The position numbers and the translations under genes are program-made. Under the pieces are notes generated by a model. It was not told the DNA's origin, made no database searches, and saw only the letters and a list, made by a program, of their open reading frames with translations. A stretch of 64,000 bases of DNA from Pseudorhodoferax sp. Leaf265 (GTDB lineage: Bacteria; Pseudomonadota; Gammaproteobacteria; Burkholderiales; Burkholderiaceae_C), in assembly GCF_001422365.1 (NCBI RefSeq), contig NZ_LMMT01000039.1, positions 370,138-434,137 of the forward strand. Reading direction: 5' to 3'. Shown one piece after another: positions 27,825 through 35,509 of this stretch (position 1 is its first letter; the number at the start of each line of letters is the position of its first letter).

Positions 27825-29570
27825 TCAGGGCTGCTCGCGCCAGCCGGCCCGCGCGCCCACGGTCGCGCTGGTGCGCAGCGCCATTTGCTGGCCGGAGGCG
27901 GAGCGCAGCAAGGCGTCGCGGTGGCCGAGGCGGCGCGACAGCAACGCCGGGCCGGCCGGCGCGCTGGCCATGGCCAGCGGCTGCGCCTGCAGACTGGTGT
28001 CGGCCAGCACGAAGGGCGGCTGGGCCGGCGGCATGCCGGTCAACAGGTTCAGCACCGACACCCAGCTGCGCCCCGCGTTGCGCGGCCCGCTGCCGCCGAA
28101 GGGCGCCACGCTGCGCACCAGCAGCTTGTAGCCTTCGAACAGCTGCGGGTTGTGCAGCACGCGCTGGCCGGGGTGCGGGAGATCGATCCACCATCCGCGC
28201 GGCCGTGCCGCGCCCTCGGGTTGCGCCAGGCTCAGGATGCGGTGGTAGTCCGTGCCTTGCGAGATGCTGGCCTCGCCGTAGGCCAACGCGCTCAGCGTGT
28301 CGGGGCGCCGGCAGGCGGCTTCGTCGGGCTGCAGCGGGTCGGACGGGCCGCGGTCATGCAGGCCGTACAGCGACTGCGGGTTGGTGATGGGGCCGTCATG
28401 GTCCAACAGGTGGCGGCCGGTGCCGAATGCCAGCATCCATCCCCCCTGGGGATGCGGCTGCGCATAGGGCGCCGTGGTGATGGGCTGGCGGCGGCCTTGC
28501 GCGTCGCAGGCGGTGAAGATGCGGCTGGCGCGCCAACCGCTTTCTGCACCGCCCAGGTCGAAGCGCCACAACTGCCCCTGGAGATCGCCCGCGTAGGCCA
28601 GGTCCACGCGGCCATCGCCGTCGCTGTCGAGCAGTCTTGGCATGGTCAGGCCGTTGTTGCCCGCGTAGGCGCATGGTCCATCCGCCATGCAGGGCGACAG
28701 GCGCAGCAGTTCACGGGCCTGGTCGAGGTACTGCACGAGCAGAACCGGCCGACCTGCGCCGCTGAAGTAACCGTTGCCGATCACGAGCGCCCAGCGGCCG
28801 TTGGCCATCTGCACGATGTGGCGGGCGCGGTTGGCGTTTGCGTCGTCGAGCACGGGCGGCGCATGCAACTGGCCGATGTCGGCATCCGTGCCGTCGGTGG
28901 TGTCGGCGACGACGAGGTCGGCACCGCTGGCCGAGGCGAAGCGGTCGGGCGCGCCCACATCCAGCACCACGTAGCCCGGCCCGCCCATGCCGAGACCGGC
29001 GACGAGCAGGCTGCGCGGCGCAGCTTGTGGGCCGACAGGGGCTTCGCCGCCGAACAGCGGTCCATCGACCGCGGCCGTGCCGGGCCGGCGTTGCAGTAGT
29101 CGGCGCGGGACATAGGCCAGCAGCTCGCTGCCATCGTCTGCGGCAAACCCGTGCAGCATGCCGTCGGTGGCGCCGGCATAGACCATGGCAGGGCGTGCCT
29201 GGGCGCCGGCACGCCCCGCGACGAACCACAGGTTGGCGTTGCGCACCGCGCCCAAGGGCGCGTCGCCGTACTGCGCGACCAATGCGGACCAATCGGCGCT
29301 GCGGCGCTCCACCCCTGCGCTGGCCAGGACGCGCGATGCAGCGCTCAGGCCTTGCAACTGCCTGGCAGCGCTCCAGCGCGGATGGCTTGCCGCTAGGCTG
29401 TCCAGGGCTTGCACATCGCCGGTAGCGTTGTCGTACCAGCCGACGAAGAGCTGCTGGCTCTGCATCTGGTTGCCGGAGGCGGCGGCGACCGTGCTGGGCA
29501 GTGGCTCGGCCGTGGCGTTGGTCGCGAGTACGCTGAGCAAGGCAGCACAGGCGCGCAGGGGCGGTTTCAT
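27825..29570 (-). CDS. pilY1: Short PilY1/PilC-type beta-propeller protein
   Basis: 581 residues with a signal peptide (MKPPLRACAALLSVLATNATA). Throughout it resembles the C-terminal PilY1 propeller: VYAGATDGMLHGFAADDGSELLAYVPR, the calcium-loop-like DSDGDGRVDLAYAGDLQGQLW, and WMLAFGTGRHL. PilY1 proteins usually exceed 1000 residues with an N-terminal von Willebrand A-like region; that region is absent here and I see no sign of a frameshift upstream. PilY1 tips type IV pili with the minor pilins and modulates retraction and adhesion. It is the last gene of the fimT-pilV-pilW-pilX set and overlaps pilX by ATGA. Confidence 0.85.
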   Translation of the reverse strand: MKPPLRACAALLSVLATNATAEPLPSTVAAASGNQMQSQQLFVGWYDNATGDVQALDSLAASHPRWSAARQLQGLSAASRVLASAGVERRSADWSALVAQYGDAPLGAVRNANLWFVAGRAGAQARPAMVYAGATDGMLHGFAADDGSELLAYVPRRLLQRRPGTAAVDGPLFGGEAPVGPQAAPRSLLVAGLGMGGPGYVVLDVGAPDRFASASGADLVVADTTDGTDADIGQLHAPPVLDDANANRARHIVQMANGRWALVIGNGYFSGAGRPVLLVQYLDQARELLRLSPCMADGPCAYAGNNGLTMPRLLDSDGDGRVDLAYAGDLQGQLWRFDLGGAESGWRASRIFTACDAQGRRQPITTAPYAQPHPQGGWMLAFGTGRHLLDHDGPITNPQSLYGLHDRGPSDPLQPDEAACRRPDTLSALAYGEASISQGTDYHRILSLAQPEGAARPRGWWIDLPHPGQRVLHNPQLFEGYKLLVRSVAPFGGSGPRNAGRSWVSVLNLLTGMPPAQPPFVLADTSLQAQPLAMASAPAGPALLSRRLGHRDALLRSASGQQMALRTSATVGARAGWREQP

Positions 29571-30256
29571 TGCAGCTGGCTCCTGGGATGGGGTACGAAC
29601 AGACTCCTGAGCACCACCTGCGTGCCCGGCTTGTGGCCTTCTGCCAGTGCGGTGATGCGGTAGACGAACGGGCGCGCCGGGTCCGGCAAGGCATGCTGTA
29701 GGTGGGCCGGTGTGGGTCCTGCGCCGCGGAACAGGAAAATCTCGACCCAGTACCAGCCGCGCACACTGGGTTCCGGCGCCGCGCCATCGCTCGCCAGGGT
29801 GAACTGCCCAAGACGAGCGCCGAGCGGTTGTGGCAGGGCGCCGGTGCGGGCCAAGGCCTGCAGGCTGCTGGGCACGCAGATGCCATCGCGGCAGGGCACC
29901 GCCGCGCCGACCTGGAGCAGGGCGCGCACCTCGTCGAACTCCTCGGTATCTTGCGGAAAATAGGGGGCCGTGGCGACCGATGCCGTGCCGCGTTCGCGGC
30001 AGCCGATGAAGCCGCTCGCAGTGCGCTGCGGCTCCGCAGGGCTGGGGCGGCAGGGCGCATCGCCACGGCGTCCGAGGATGTCGGCCTCGGCGTCCAACAG
30101 CAAGGCCTCGGCCATGGCCTGCGCGCGCAGGCGGTCGGATTGGTGCCCAGCCACCATCTCGTGCAGCAATCCGGCGCGGGCGCCGGCCAGCACCGCCAGA
30201 CCGGCAAGCACCAGGGCCACCATCACGCTCAGCAGAGCGATGCCACGTTCTTGCAT
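29567..30256 (-). CDS. pilX: Type IV pilus minor pilin PilX-like
   Basis: 229 residues. The class III leader MQERG precedes IALLSVMVALVLAGLAVL. As expected for PilX/GspK-type pilins, the usual Glu at +5 is absent (Ser here). The rest is a periplasmic domain with several Cys (CRPSP, IGCRER, PCRDGICVPS). Minor pilins prime pilus assembly and carry PilY1 to the tip. It lies 7 nt after pilW. Confidence 0.85.
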   Translation of the reverse strand: MQERGIALLSVMVALVLAGLAVLAGARAGLLHEMVAGHQSDRLRAQAMAEALLLDAEADILGRRGDAPCRPSPAEPQRTASGFIGCRERGTASVATAPYFPQDTEEFDEVRALLQVGAAVPCRDGICVPSSLQALARTGALPQPLGARLGQFTLASDGAAPEPSVRGWYWVEIFLFRGAGPTPAHLQHALPDPARPFVYRITALAEGHKPGTQVVLRSLFVPHPRSQLQ

Positions 30257-30263
30257 GCTGATC

Positions 30264-31031
30264 TCACTGGCCAGTGGAATGGAGGTTGCGCAGGCTGAAT
30301 GTGGCGTAGGCCACGCGGTGCAGCCGGCCATCTGCGGCCTGGTCCACGCCCTGGCAGTCGCGCACGCTTGTCGCCTGTGGGTGCGGACCCTCGCTGCGCA
30401 GCTGCAAGCAGACTTGGACGACAGCCACGTCGGCCCACCGGCCGGCCACACCGTCGGCGTCGACGAACCGGAACTGGTCGCCACCGGAGCCGGCTGAGCG
30501 GATCCCATAAAGCACCTGGAAGTCCTCCACGCCGTCCACGATGACCTGGCTACCGCTGGCAGCCTGCGCCCCGAGGCAGCGCAGGCTGCCGTTGACCACG
30601 GAAAAGCGGCTGTCGATGCGAATGCCTTGGGCCGCGGCATCCGGGCGATTGCCAAGGCAATCGTGTGCCTCGCCGTTGTCTTGGTAGCTGGCGCTCAACG
30701 CGTCGGGCGCGCCCGGGCGGCCATTCTCGCCCTGCACGGCGTAGCCACCGGTCGCATAGCCGTCGAACGCGGTGCTGAAGCGCACGCTGCCGTCGGTGTT
30801 CTCCACCAGATCGACGGCGCCAGCTTGGCGCAGTTGCATGCCGATGGTGCGCAGCGCGGTGTCCGCGCGCTGCTGCAATCGGAGCGCATCGCCGTGGACG
30901 GCGGCGCTGGCCTGCACGAATGCCAGTGTTCCCATGGCCGTCAGCACGACACCCATTCCCACTGCGAGCGCCACGACGAGTTCCAGCAGCATGCGGCCGC
31001 CTTGCCGCTCAGAATGGGACGTAGGTGACAT
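30264..31031 (-). CDS. pilW: Type IV pilus minor pilin PilW-like
   Basis: 255 residues. Prepilin cleavage site GG/RMLLELVVALAVGMG with Glu at +5, then a long pilin helix and a variable domain ending with ADVAVVQVCLQL. Start ATG 31031 lies inside the pilV 3' end (23-nt overlap) and places the cleavage site at residue 12. Part of the fimT-V-W-X-Y1 minor pilin set. Confidence 0.87.
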   Translation of the reverse strand: MSPTSHSERQGGRMLLELVVALAVGMGVVLTAMGTLAFVQASAAVHGDALRLQQRADTALRTIGMQLRQAGAVDLVENTDGSVRFSTAFDGYATGGYAVQGENGRPGAPDALSASYQDNGEAHDCLGNRPDAAAQGIRIDSRFSVVNGSLRCLGAQAASGSQVIVDGVEDFQVLYGIRSAGSGGDQFRFVDADGVAGRWADVAVVQVCLQLRSEGPHPQATSVRDCQGVDQAADGRLHRVAYATFSLRNLHSTGQ

Positions 31032-31509
31032 GGCAGTTGCTCTGCACAGGGCAATCGAGGCCCGTCGCTGGCGCCAAGGCGCTGGCGCCGGTTGAACGCC
31101 AGGAGATGGCGATGCCCATCTGTCGAGCGCTTCCGCCCGCGGCGAACACATGGGCGTCGCTGCCAGGAAGCGCTTGCGCCAAGGCATCGCGCCATGCCGA
31201 CAAGTCGGCGCGTGCCAATGCGCTGCCCAGGCAGGGCGCGCTGCGGCAATCCGCCGGCGCCGGACGCTCGCCCCAAGCCAGCTGGTAGCTACCGCTTGCT
31301 GCTGCGTTGCGGTTGAAGAGCATGCGGTCTGCGAGATCCTCGGTCAGGAGAAGCGCCATGCTACGTGCGGCGGTGTCGCGGCCATCGGCCAGGTGCCGCG
31401 CCTGGGTCCAGGCCAGCGCACCGATGCCGGCCGACAGCACGAGCATGGCCACCAGCGATTCCAGCAAGGTGATACCGGTCTGGTGCGTGCGGTGGTTGCG
31501 GTTCAGCAT
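31009..31509 (-). CDS. pilV: Type IV pilus modification protein PilV-like
   Basis: 166 residues. Leader MLNRNHRTHQTG, then ITLLESLVAMLVLSAGIGALAW, a standard prepilin N-terminus with Glu at +5, and a PilV-type body with ADRMLFNRNAAASGSYQL. It overlaps the fimT stop by 7 nt and pilW by 23 nt, indicating tight translational coupling. Confidence 0.88.
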   Translation of the reverse strand: MLNRNHRTHQTGITLLESLVAMLVLSAGIGALAWTQARHLADGRDTAARSMALLLTEDLADRMLFNRNAAASGSYQLAWGERPAPADCRSAPCLGSALARADLSAWRDALAQALPGSDAHVFAAGGSARQMGIAISWRSTGASALAPATGLDCPVQSNCHVTYVPF

Positions 31510-32033
31510 GTGGCCGTCCCCGTGACGGTGCGCACACGTCCTGTGCGGTTGACGCACAAGACGGTGGTCATCGGTGTGACTTCTGCTGCTGGAGCAATGA
31601 CAAACTTGTGGGCAACCAGCACAGGCACGCCGCTTCGGCCGAACTCCATCGCGGGTCCGCCGCCTGGGTGCGTCAATCGAACGCCGGGTGGCGGAACGAA
31701 GCGCTGCAGTGTCCGTGCTTCGTCCGGCAGTGCCGCTTGCACATCCCAACCGCAGCTCCAGTCGTGCACGGTGGCCAGCAGCGCACCGCAGTCGATCCGC
31801 CGCTGCAGTGCGACCGGGGCGTTGCGTCGCACCGCCTCCCAGCGTGCCAACTGCATTGCGCTGGTCAGTTCGGTGCGCACCGTGGCGACGCGCTGGCGCT
31901 GCAACAGATCGCGCCACGCAGGCCCTGCCAGCGAGGCCAGCACGCCGACGATCAACAGGCAGACCATGGTCTCGACCAAGGTCATGCCTGCAATGGCGCT
32001 GTGCGCGCCAATCCTCAAATGGAAGAGCCTCAT
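31503..32033 (-). CDS. fimT: GspH/FimT family minor pseudopilin
   Basis: 176 residues. Prepilin signal ending AIAG/MTLVETMVCLLIVGVLASLA with Glu at +5, then a FimT/GspH domain with MQLARWEAVRRNAPVAL, CGWDVQ and a C-terminal LCVNRTGRVR. First gene of the minor pilin series, with GAGAGG upstream of ATG 32033. Its promoter must lie in the roughly 50 nt between here and the nrdR terminator, unless transcription reads through from nrdR. Confidence 0.88.
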   Translation of the reverse strand: MRLFHLRIGAHSAIAGMTLVETMVCLLIVGVLASLAGPAWRDLLQRQRVATVRTELTSAMQLARWEAVRRNAPVALQRRIDCGALLATVHDWSCGWDVQAALPDEARTLQRFVPPPGVRLTHPGGGPAMEFGRSGVPVLVAHKFVIAPAAEVTPMTTVLCVNRTGRVRTVTGTATC

Positions 32034-32084
32034 GACAACCTCTCAGCGCAGTGGCAGGAGGCAGTCTAAGGATTCAATTGCTTA

Positions 32085-32121
32085 CAAAAAAGATGCAAAG
32101 TTCACAGAGAATCTCTTTGCA
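32085..32121 (-). terminator. Rho-independent terminator after nrdR
   Basis: TGCAAAG/CTTTGCA arms (32094-32100 and 32115-32121) enclose an inner AGAG/CTCT pairing and are followed on the minus strand by TCTTTTTT. It lies about 20 nt beyond the nrdR stop and separates glyA-nrdR from the pilin genes. Confidence 0.85.
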
Positions 32122-32138
32122 TACGATTTGCGAATTTT

Positions 32139-32588
32139 TCAGCGTTTGACCTCGTCAACGAGTGTCTTGAACTCCTCGATGTCGGCGAAGCTGCGGTAGA
32201 CGCTGGCAAAGCGCACGTAGGCCACCTTGTCGAGCTTCTTCAACTCGCGCATGACGAGTTCGCCAATGGATTGCGATGGAATTTCGCGCACGCCCAGGTT
32301 CAGCAATTTCTCTTCGACGTGCTCGATCGCTGCGTCCATCTGCTCCGTGCTGACGGGCCGCTTGCGCAACGCCAGCGCGAAGGACGAACGCAGCTTGACC
32401 GGCGAATACTCGGTGCGCCGGCCATCTTTCTTGACCACGGCCGGAAAGCTGACTTCGGCGCGCTCGTAGGTCGTGAAACGCTTGTCGCAGCCGGCACAGC
32501 GCCGGCGCCGGCGGATGAAGTCGCCGTCTTCCGAAACCCGGGTCTCTGCGACCTGGGTTTCGGCGTGGCCGCAGAAGGGGCAGCGCAC
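32139..32588 (-). CDS. nrdR: Transcriptional repressor NrdR
   Basis: 149 residues. N-terminal zinc ribbon CPFC ... CAGC (residues 3-6 and 31-34), then an ATP-cone domain with [20 protein letters not shown]. NrdR senses nucleotides through the cone and represses ribonucleotide reductase genes. It lies 24 nt downstream of glyA, the common beta- and gammaproteobacterial order. Confidence 0.97.
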   Translation of the reverse strand: MRCPFCGHAETQVAETRVSEDGDFIRRRRRCAGCDKRFTTYERAEVSFPAVVKKDGRRTEYSPVKLRSSFALALRKRPVSTEQMDAAIEHVEEKLLNLGVREIPSQSIGELVMRELKKLDKVAYVRFASVYRSFADIEEFKTLVDEVKR

Positions 32589-32612
32589 GGGGGGCTTTGC
32601 TTGGCCGCTGAT

Positions 32613-33857
32613 TCAGCGGTAGACCGGGAAGCGCTTGGTCAGCGCGGCGACCTTGATGCGCACCTGGGCGAGGTTGGCTTCGTCGCGCGGGTTGTCCAGC
32701 ACGTCGGCGATCAGGTGGGCCGTGGCATGGGCCTCGTCCGTACCGAAGCCGCGCGTGGTCATGGCCGGGGTACCGACGCGCACGCCGCTCGTGACCATCG
32801 GCTTTTCCGGGTCGTTCGGGATGGCGTTTTTGTTGATGGTCATGTGGGCAGCGCCCAGCACAGCCTCGGCTTCCTTGCCGGTGATCCCCTTGGCGCGCAG
32901 GTCGACCAGCATCACATGGCTTTGCGTGCCGCCGCTGACGATGCGCAGGCCGCGCGCCGTCAGCGTTTCGGCCACCACGCGGGCGTTGTCGAGCACGCGT
33001 TGCTGGTAGGCCTTGAACTCGGGCGCCTGGGCTTCCTTGAAGGCAATGGCCTTGGCGGCGATCACGTGCATCAGGGGGCCACCTTGCAGGCCGGGGAACA
33101 CGGCACTGTTGATGGCCTTCTCGTGCTCGGACTTCATGAGGATGATGCCGCCGCGCGGGCCGCGCAGGCTCTTGTGCGTGGTGGAGGTCACCACGTCGGC
33201 ATGCGGCACCGGGTTGGGGTAGACGCCCGCGGCGACCAGGCCGGCGTAGTGCGCCATGTCGACCATGAAGATCGCGCCGACATCGCGCGCCACCTTGGCG
33301 AAGCGCGCGAAGTCGATGTGCAGGCTGTAGGCCGAGGCGCCAGCGATGATCAGCTTGGGCTTGGTTTCGTGCGCACGGCGCTCCATCGCGTCGTAGTCGA
33401 TCTCTTCCTTGGCGTTGAGGCCGTAGCTCACCACGTTGAACCACTTGCCGCTCATGTTCAGCGCCATGCCGTGGGTCAGGTGGCCGCCTTCGGCCAGGCT
33501 CATGCCCATGATGGTGTCACCGGGCTTGAGGAAGGCAAGGAACACGGCCTGGTTGGCCGAGGCACCGCAGTGCGGCTGCACGTTGGCGGCGTCCGCGCCG
33601 AACAGCTGCTTGACGCGGTCGATGGCAAGTTGCTCAGCCACGTCCACGTACTCGCAGCCACCATAGTAACGGCGGCCGGGATAGCCTTCGGCGTACTTGT
33701 TGGTCAGCTGCGAACCCTGCGCGGCCATGACGGCGGGCGAGGCGTAGTTCTCACTGGCGATCAGCTCGATGTGGTCTTCCTGGCGACGGTTTTCGGCCAG
33801 GATGGCAGCGTACAGCTCGGGGTCGGTTTGCTCGATCAGGATGTTGCGGTCGTACAT
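32613..33857 (-). CDS. glyA: Serine hydroxymethyltransferase
   Basis: PLP enzyme converting serine and tetrahydrofolate to glycine and methylene-THF. 414 residues with the PLP lysine in [26 protein letters not shown] and [13 protein letters not shown] are further signature blocks, and the Tyr-rich [17 protein letters not shown] is conserved. GAGGAC sits just before ATG 33857. The 224-nt upstream gap has a CTTGTA/TACAAG hairpin near the start but no recognised riboswitch. Confidence 0.98.
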   Translation of the reverse strand: MYDRNILIEQTDPELYAAILAENRRQEDHIELIASENYASPAVMAAQGSQLTNKYAEGYPGRRYYGGCEYVDVAEQLAIDRVKQLFGADAANVQPHCGASANQAVFLAFLKPGDTIMGMSLAEGGHLTHGMALNMSGKWFNVVSYGLNAKEEIDYDAMERRAHETKPKLIIAGASAYSLHIDFARFAKVARDVGAIFMVDMAHYAGLVAAGVYPNPVPHADVVTSTTHKSLRGPRGGIILMKSEHEKAINSAVFPGLQGGPLMHVIAAKAIAFKEAQAPEFKAYQQRVLDNARVVAETLTARGLRIVSGGTQSHVMLVDLRAKGITGKEAEAVLGAAHMTINKNAIPNDPEKPMVTSGVRVGTPAMTTRGFGTDEAHATAHLIADVLDNPRDEANLAQVRIKVAALTKRFPVYR

Positions 33858-34081
33858 GGCAGTCCTCAGAGGTATGGCCTTGTATCAGTACAAGGGCTGC
33901 CCAGGCGAACGGCTGAACGCGGGGGATCACAAGGATCCTGCGGTACGCTTCCCAGTGGTTGTCGAGGAGCTTATGAAAGTCCGGCGGTTCCACGTCAGCA
34001 TGCGGTCTGCGCTTGACCGTTGCCTATCGCCAGTTGCGTACGGGCGCTAGTGTAGCCGAGCCACCGGCCCGGCCGCCTGCA

Positions 34082-34927
34082 TCAGGAGGCGCTCTGGGAC
34101 AGCGACAGCAGCGTGTCGTCGGCCTTGGTCTGCACCGGATCGATCTGCGGGTCGGTGGCCGGCGCAGCTGCGGGGATCACGCGCGGCTCGGGCGGCGGCA
34201 GCGTGCGGCCGGTCGCCACCTGGAATAGCCGGGCATGCTCGGCCAGCACCTTGAGCGCGTAGTTCTGGCCTTGTTCACCGAGGCCATCGCCCACGTAGTG
34301 GCGCAGGCCGCCCTCGATGGAGCCAGCGCGGGCAATGCACTCCTGCAGCACCTTGACGCCGACCTTGAGGTTGGTGACCGGATCGAAGGCCGCCAGCGTG
34401 CCGCCGAAGCGGTCGTACTTGGCGGTGTGCACGCGCGTCATCACCTGCATCAGGCCTTGGGCCCCCACCGTGCTCTGCGCAAACGGGTTGAAGCCGGACT
34501 CGACCGCCATGATGGCCAGGATCAGGGTCGGATCGAGCTTTGTCTGGCGGCCCACCTCGTAGGCTTCTGCCACCAGCGCGCCGAGCGGCTCGGGCGCGAC
34601 GCGGTACTTCTTGCTGAGCCAGAACGCCACGGCGGCCTGCTGCTTGGGCAGCTCGGCCGGGTTGGTGGCGGTGGCGCGCTCGATCGCGCCGGGCTCGGAC
34701 GGTTGCCAGGCGGCTTCGGTGGTGGCGATGTGGCGCTCCTGCAGCCAGCCCATCAACTCCACTTCCGCGGACTGACGCAGGTCGGGCCGCGCCAATGCGG
34801 TACCGGCACACACCACCACGACCAATCCCAGCAGGGCGAAGCCGTTGTGGGTGATCTCGAAGAACCCTTGGGCGACGTCGGACGCGAACGTCCTCAGCCC
34901 TTGCCCGATGTTCTGTAAAAGCTCCAT
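34082..34927 (-). CDS. Membrane-anchored lytic transglycosylase
   Basis: 281 residues. One N-terminal transmembrane helix (about 28-46, GFALLGLVVVVCAGTALA) and a soluble lytic transglycosylase domain (about 115-235), with catalytic Glu in ILAIMAVESGFNPFAQS and the following GAQGLMQVM. The C-terminal tail is Pro/Ala-rich. It cleaves peptidoglycan to 1,6-anhydromuropeptides (family knowledge). The gene stands alone between glyA and a 582-nt non-coding stretch; which morphogenetic system it serves is unknown. Confidence 0.88.
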   Translation of the reverse strand: MELLQNIGQGLRTFASDVAQGFFEITHNGFALLGLVVVVCAGTALARPDLRQSAEVELMGWLQERHIATTEAAWQPSEPGAIERATATNPAELPKQQAAVAFWLSKKYRVAPEPLGALVAEAYEVGRQTKLDPTLILAIMAVESGFNPFAQSTVGAQGLMQVMTRVHTAKYDRFGGTLAAFDPVTNLKVGVKVLQECIARAGSIEGGLRHYVGDGLGEQGQNYALKVLAEHARLFQVATGRTLPPPEPRVIPAAAPATDPQIDPVQTKADDTLLSLSQSAS

Positions 34928-35240
34928 AGCCTTCCTTCTCTCAGAAGCCCGCCGCCACGGCGCGGGGCTGTGGCGGAAGGGCTTGTCGATCGGATGGGGT
35001 CCATGTCCGGAATCGCGGTGTTCCTGCAGAAGGATGCGACTCTTGGCCTTGTGGCACTACGGGAAAACCCCAGGGGCCCCTGTTGGGGCTGGCGGATTCT
35101 AGAAGTGGCTTTAATAACAAGTCAAGAATATCAAATTTATTCGTTATTCTCTGTGGGAATTTTAAAAGTGGGCGCGCCAGGCGGTTTGTGTCAACACAAG
35201 CGCATCAATGGCGAACACTTTTGTCATTGAAATACCGGCT
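34928..35240. other. Non-coding stretch, AT-richer than surroundings
   Basis: No convincing gene. The segment about 35101-35240 is noticeably AT-rich (TTTAATAACAAGTC, TTTTAAAAGTG) compared with the rest of the window. It contains the palindrome TTGTGTCAACACAA (35186-35199). It probably holds control sequences for the divergent transglycosylase gene and for the transcript starting near 35276. Confidence 0.4.
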
Positions 35241-35269
35241 TTGCCAGAGCTTGTTGTGGCGACTAGAGT
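35241..35269 (+). promoter_or_regulatory. Sigma70-like promoter upstream of the DUF748 gene
   Basis: TTGCCA (35241-35246), a 17-nt spacer, and TAGAGT (35264-35269). It would start a transcript near 35276, leaving a leader of about 230 nt before the DUF748 start at 35510. Confidence 0.5.
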
Positions 35270-35275
35270 GAAGGC

Positions 35276-35485
35276 GCTTGCCTGACAGCGAGCATTCCAC
35301 CGGTAGGAGCAGTTCTGCGGCATTCGTGCCAAGGGTTGCAGCCCCGGTCACCCCTTGGAGGCAATCCCTTGCTTCCACCGCATGGCAGGACATTGACCTC
35401 CAGCCTGCGAAAACGGCGGCGAAAGACGATGAGTCCGCTGCCCGGCCCGGCGTCCAGGATCTTCCTGGCGCCGGGCTTTCTTGTT
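35276..35485 (+). ncRNA. Candidate small RNA or terminator-controlled leader (unknown family)
   Basis: About 210 nt between the promoter at 35241 and the terminator ending at 35485. It can form a CCAAGGG/CCCTTGG hairpin (within about 35328-35360) and a CGGCGG/CCGCTG hairpin just before the terminator. No leader ORF of note is present. I cannot match it to 6S, 4.5S, RNase P or any riboswitch consensus I know. Either an independent sRNA or a conditional leader of the DUF748 gene would fit. Confidence 0.4.
35445..35485 (+). terminator. Strong rho-independent terminator 25 nt before the DUF748 gene
   Basis: Arms GCCCGGCG-TCCAGG (35445-35458) and CCTGG-CGCCGGGC (35464-35476) pair with one bulge, followed by TTTCTTGTT. 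It works on the plus strand only; the minus-strand side has no T-tract. Confidence 0.72.
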
Positions 35486-35509
35486 GGGCCGGCGCAGTAG
35501 GATGCGGGC

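Noticed and set aside
33751-33993. Short minus-strand ORF overlapping the glyA start
   Set aside because: No ribosome site or recognisable motif; it mostly overlaps glyA in another frame. The glyA upstream region is better read as untranslated.
35276-35485. 6S RNA in the gap before the DUF748 gene (a CAAGGGTTGCAGCC stretch looks similar to the 3' part of 6S RNA)
   Set aside because: The closing stem and central bubble expected of 6S RNA cannot be formed from the flanking sequence, so only an unassigned transcript is reported.
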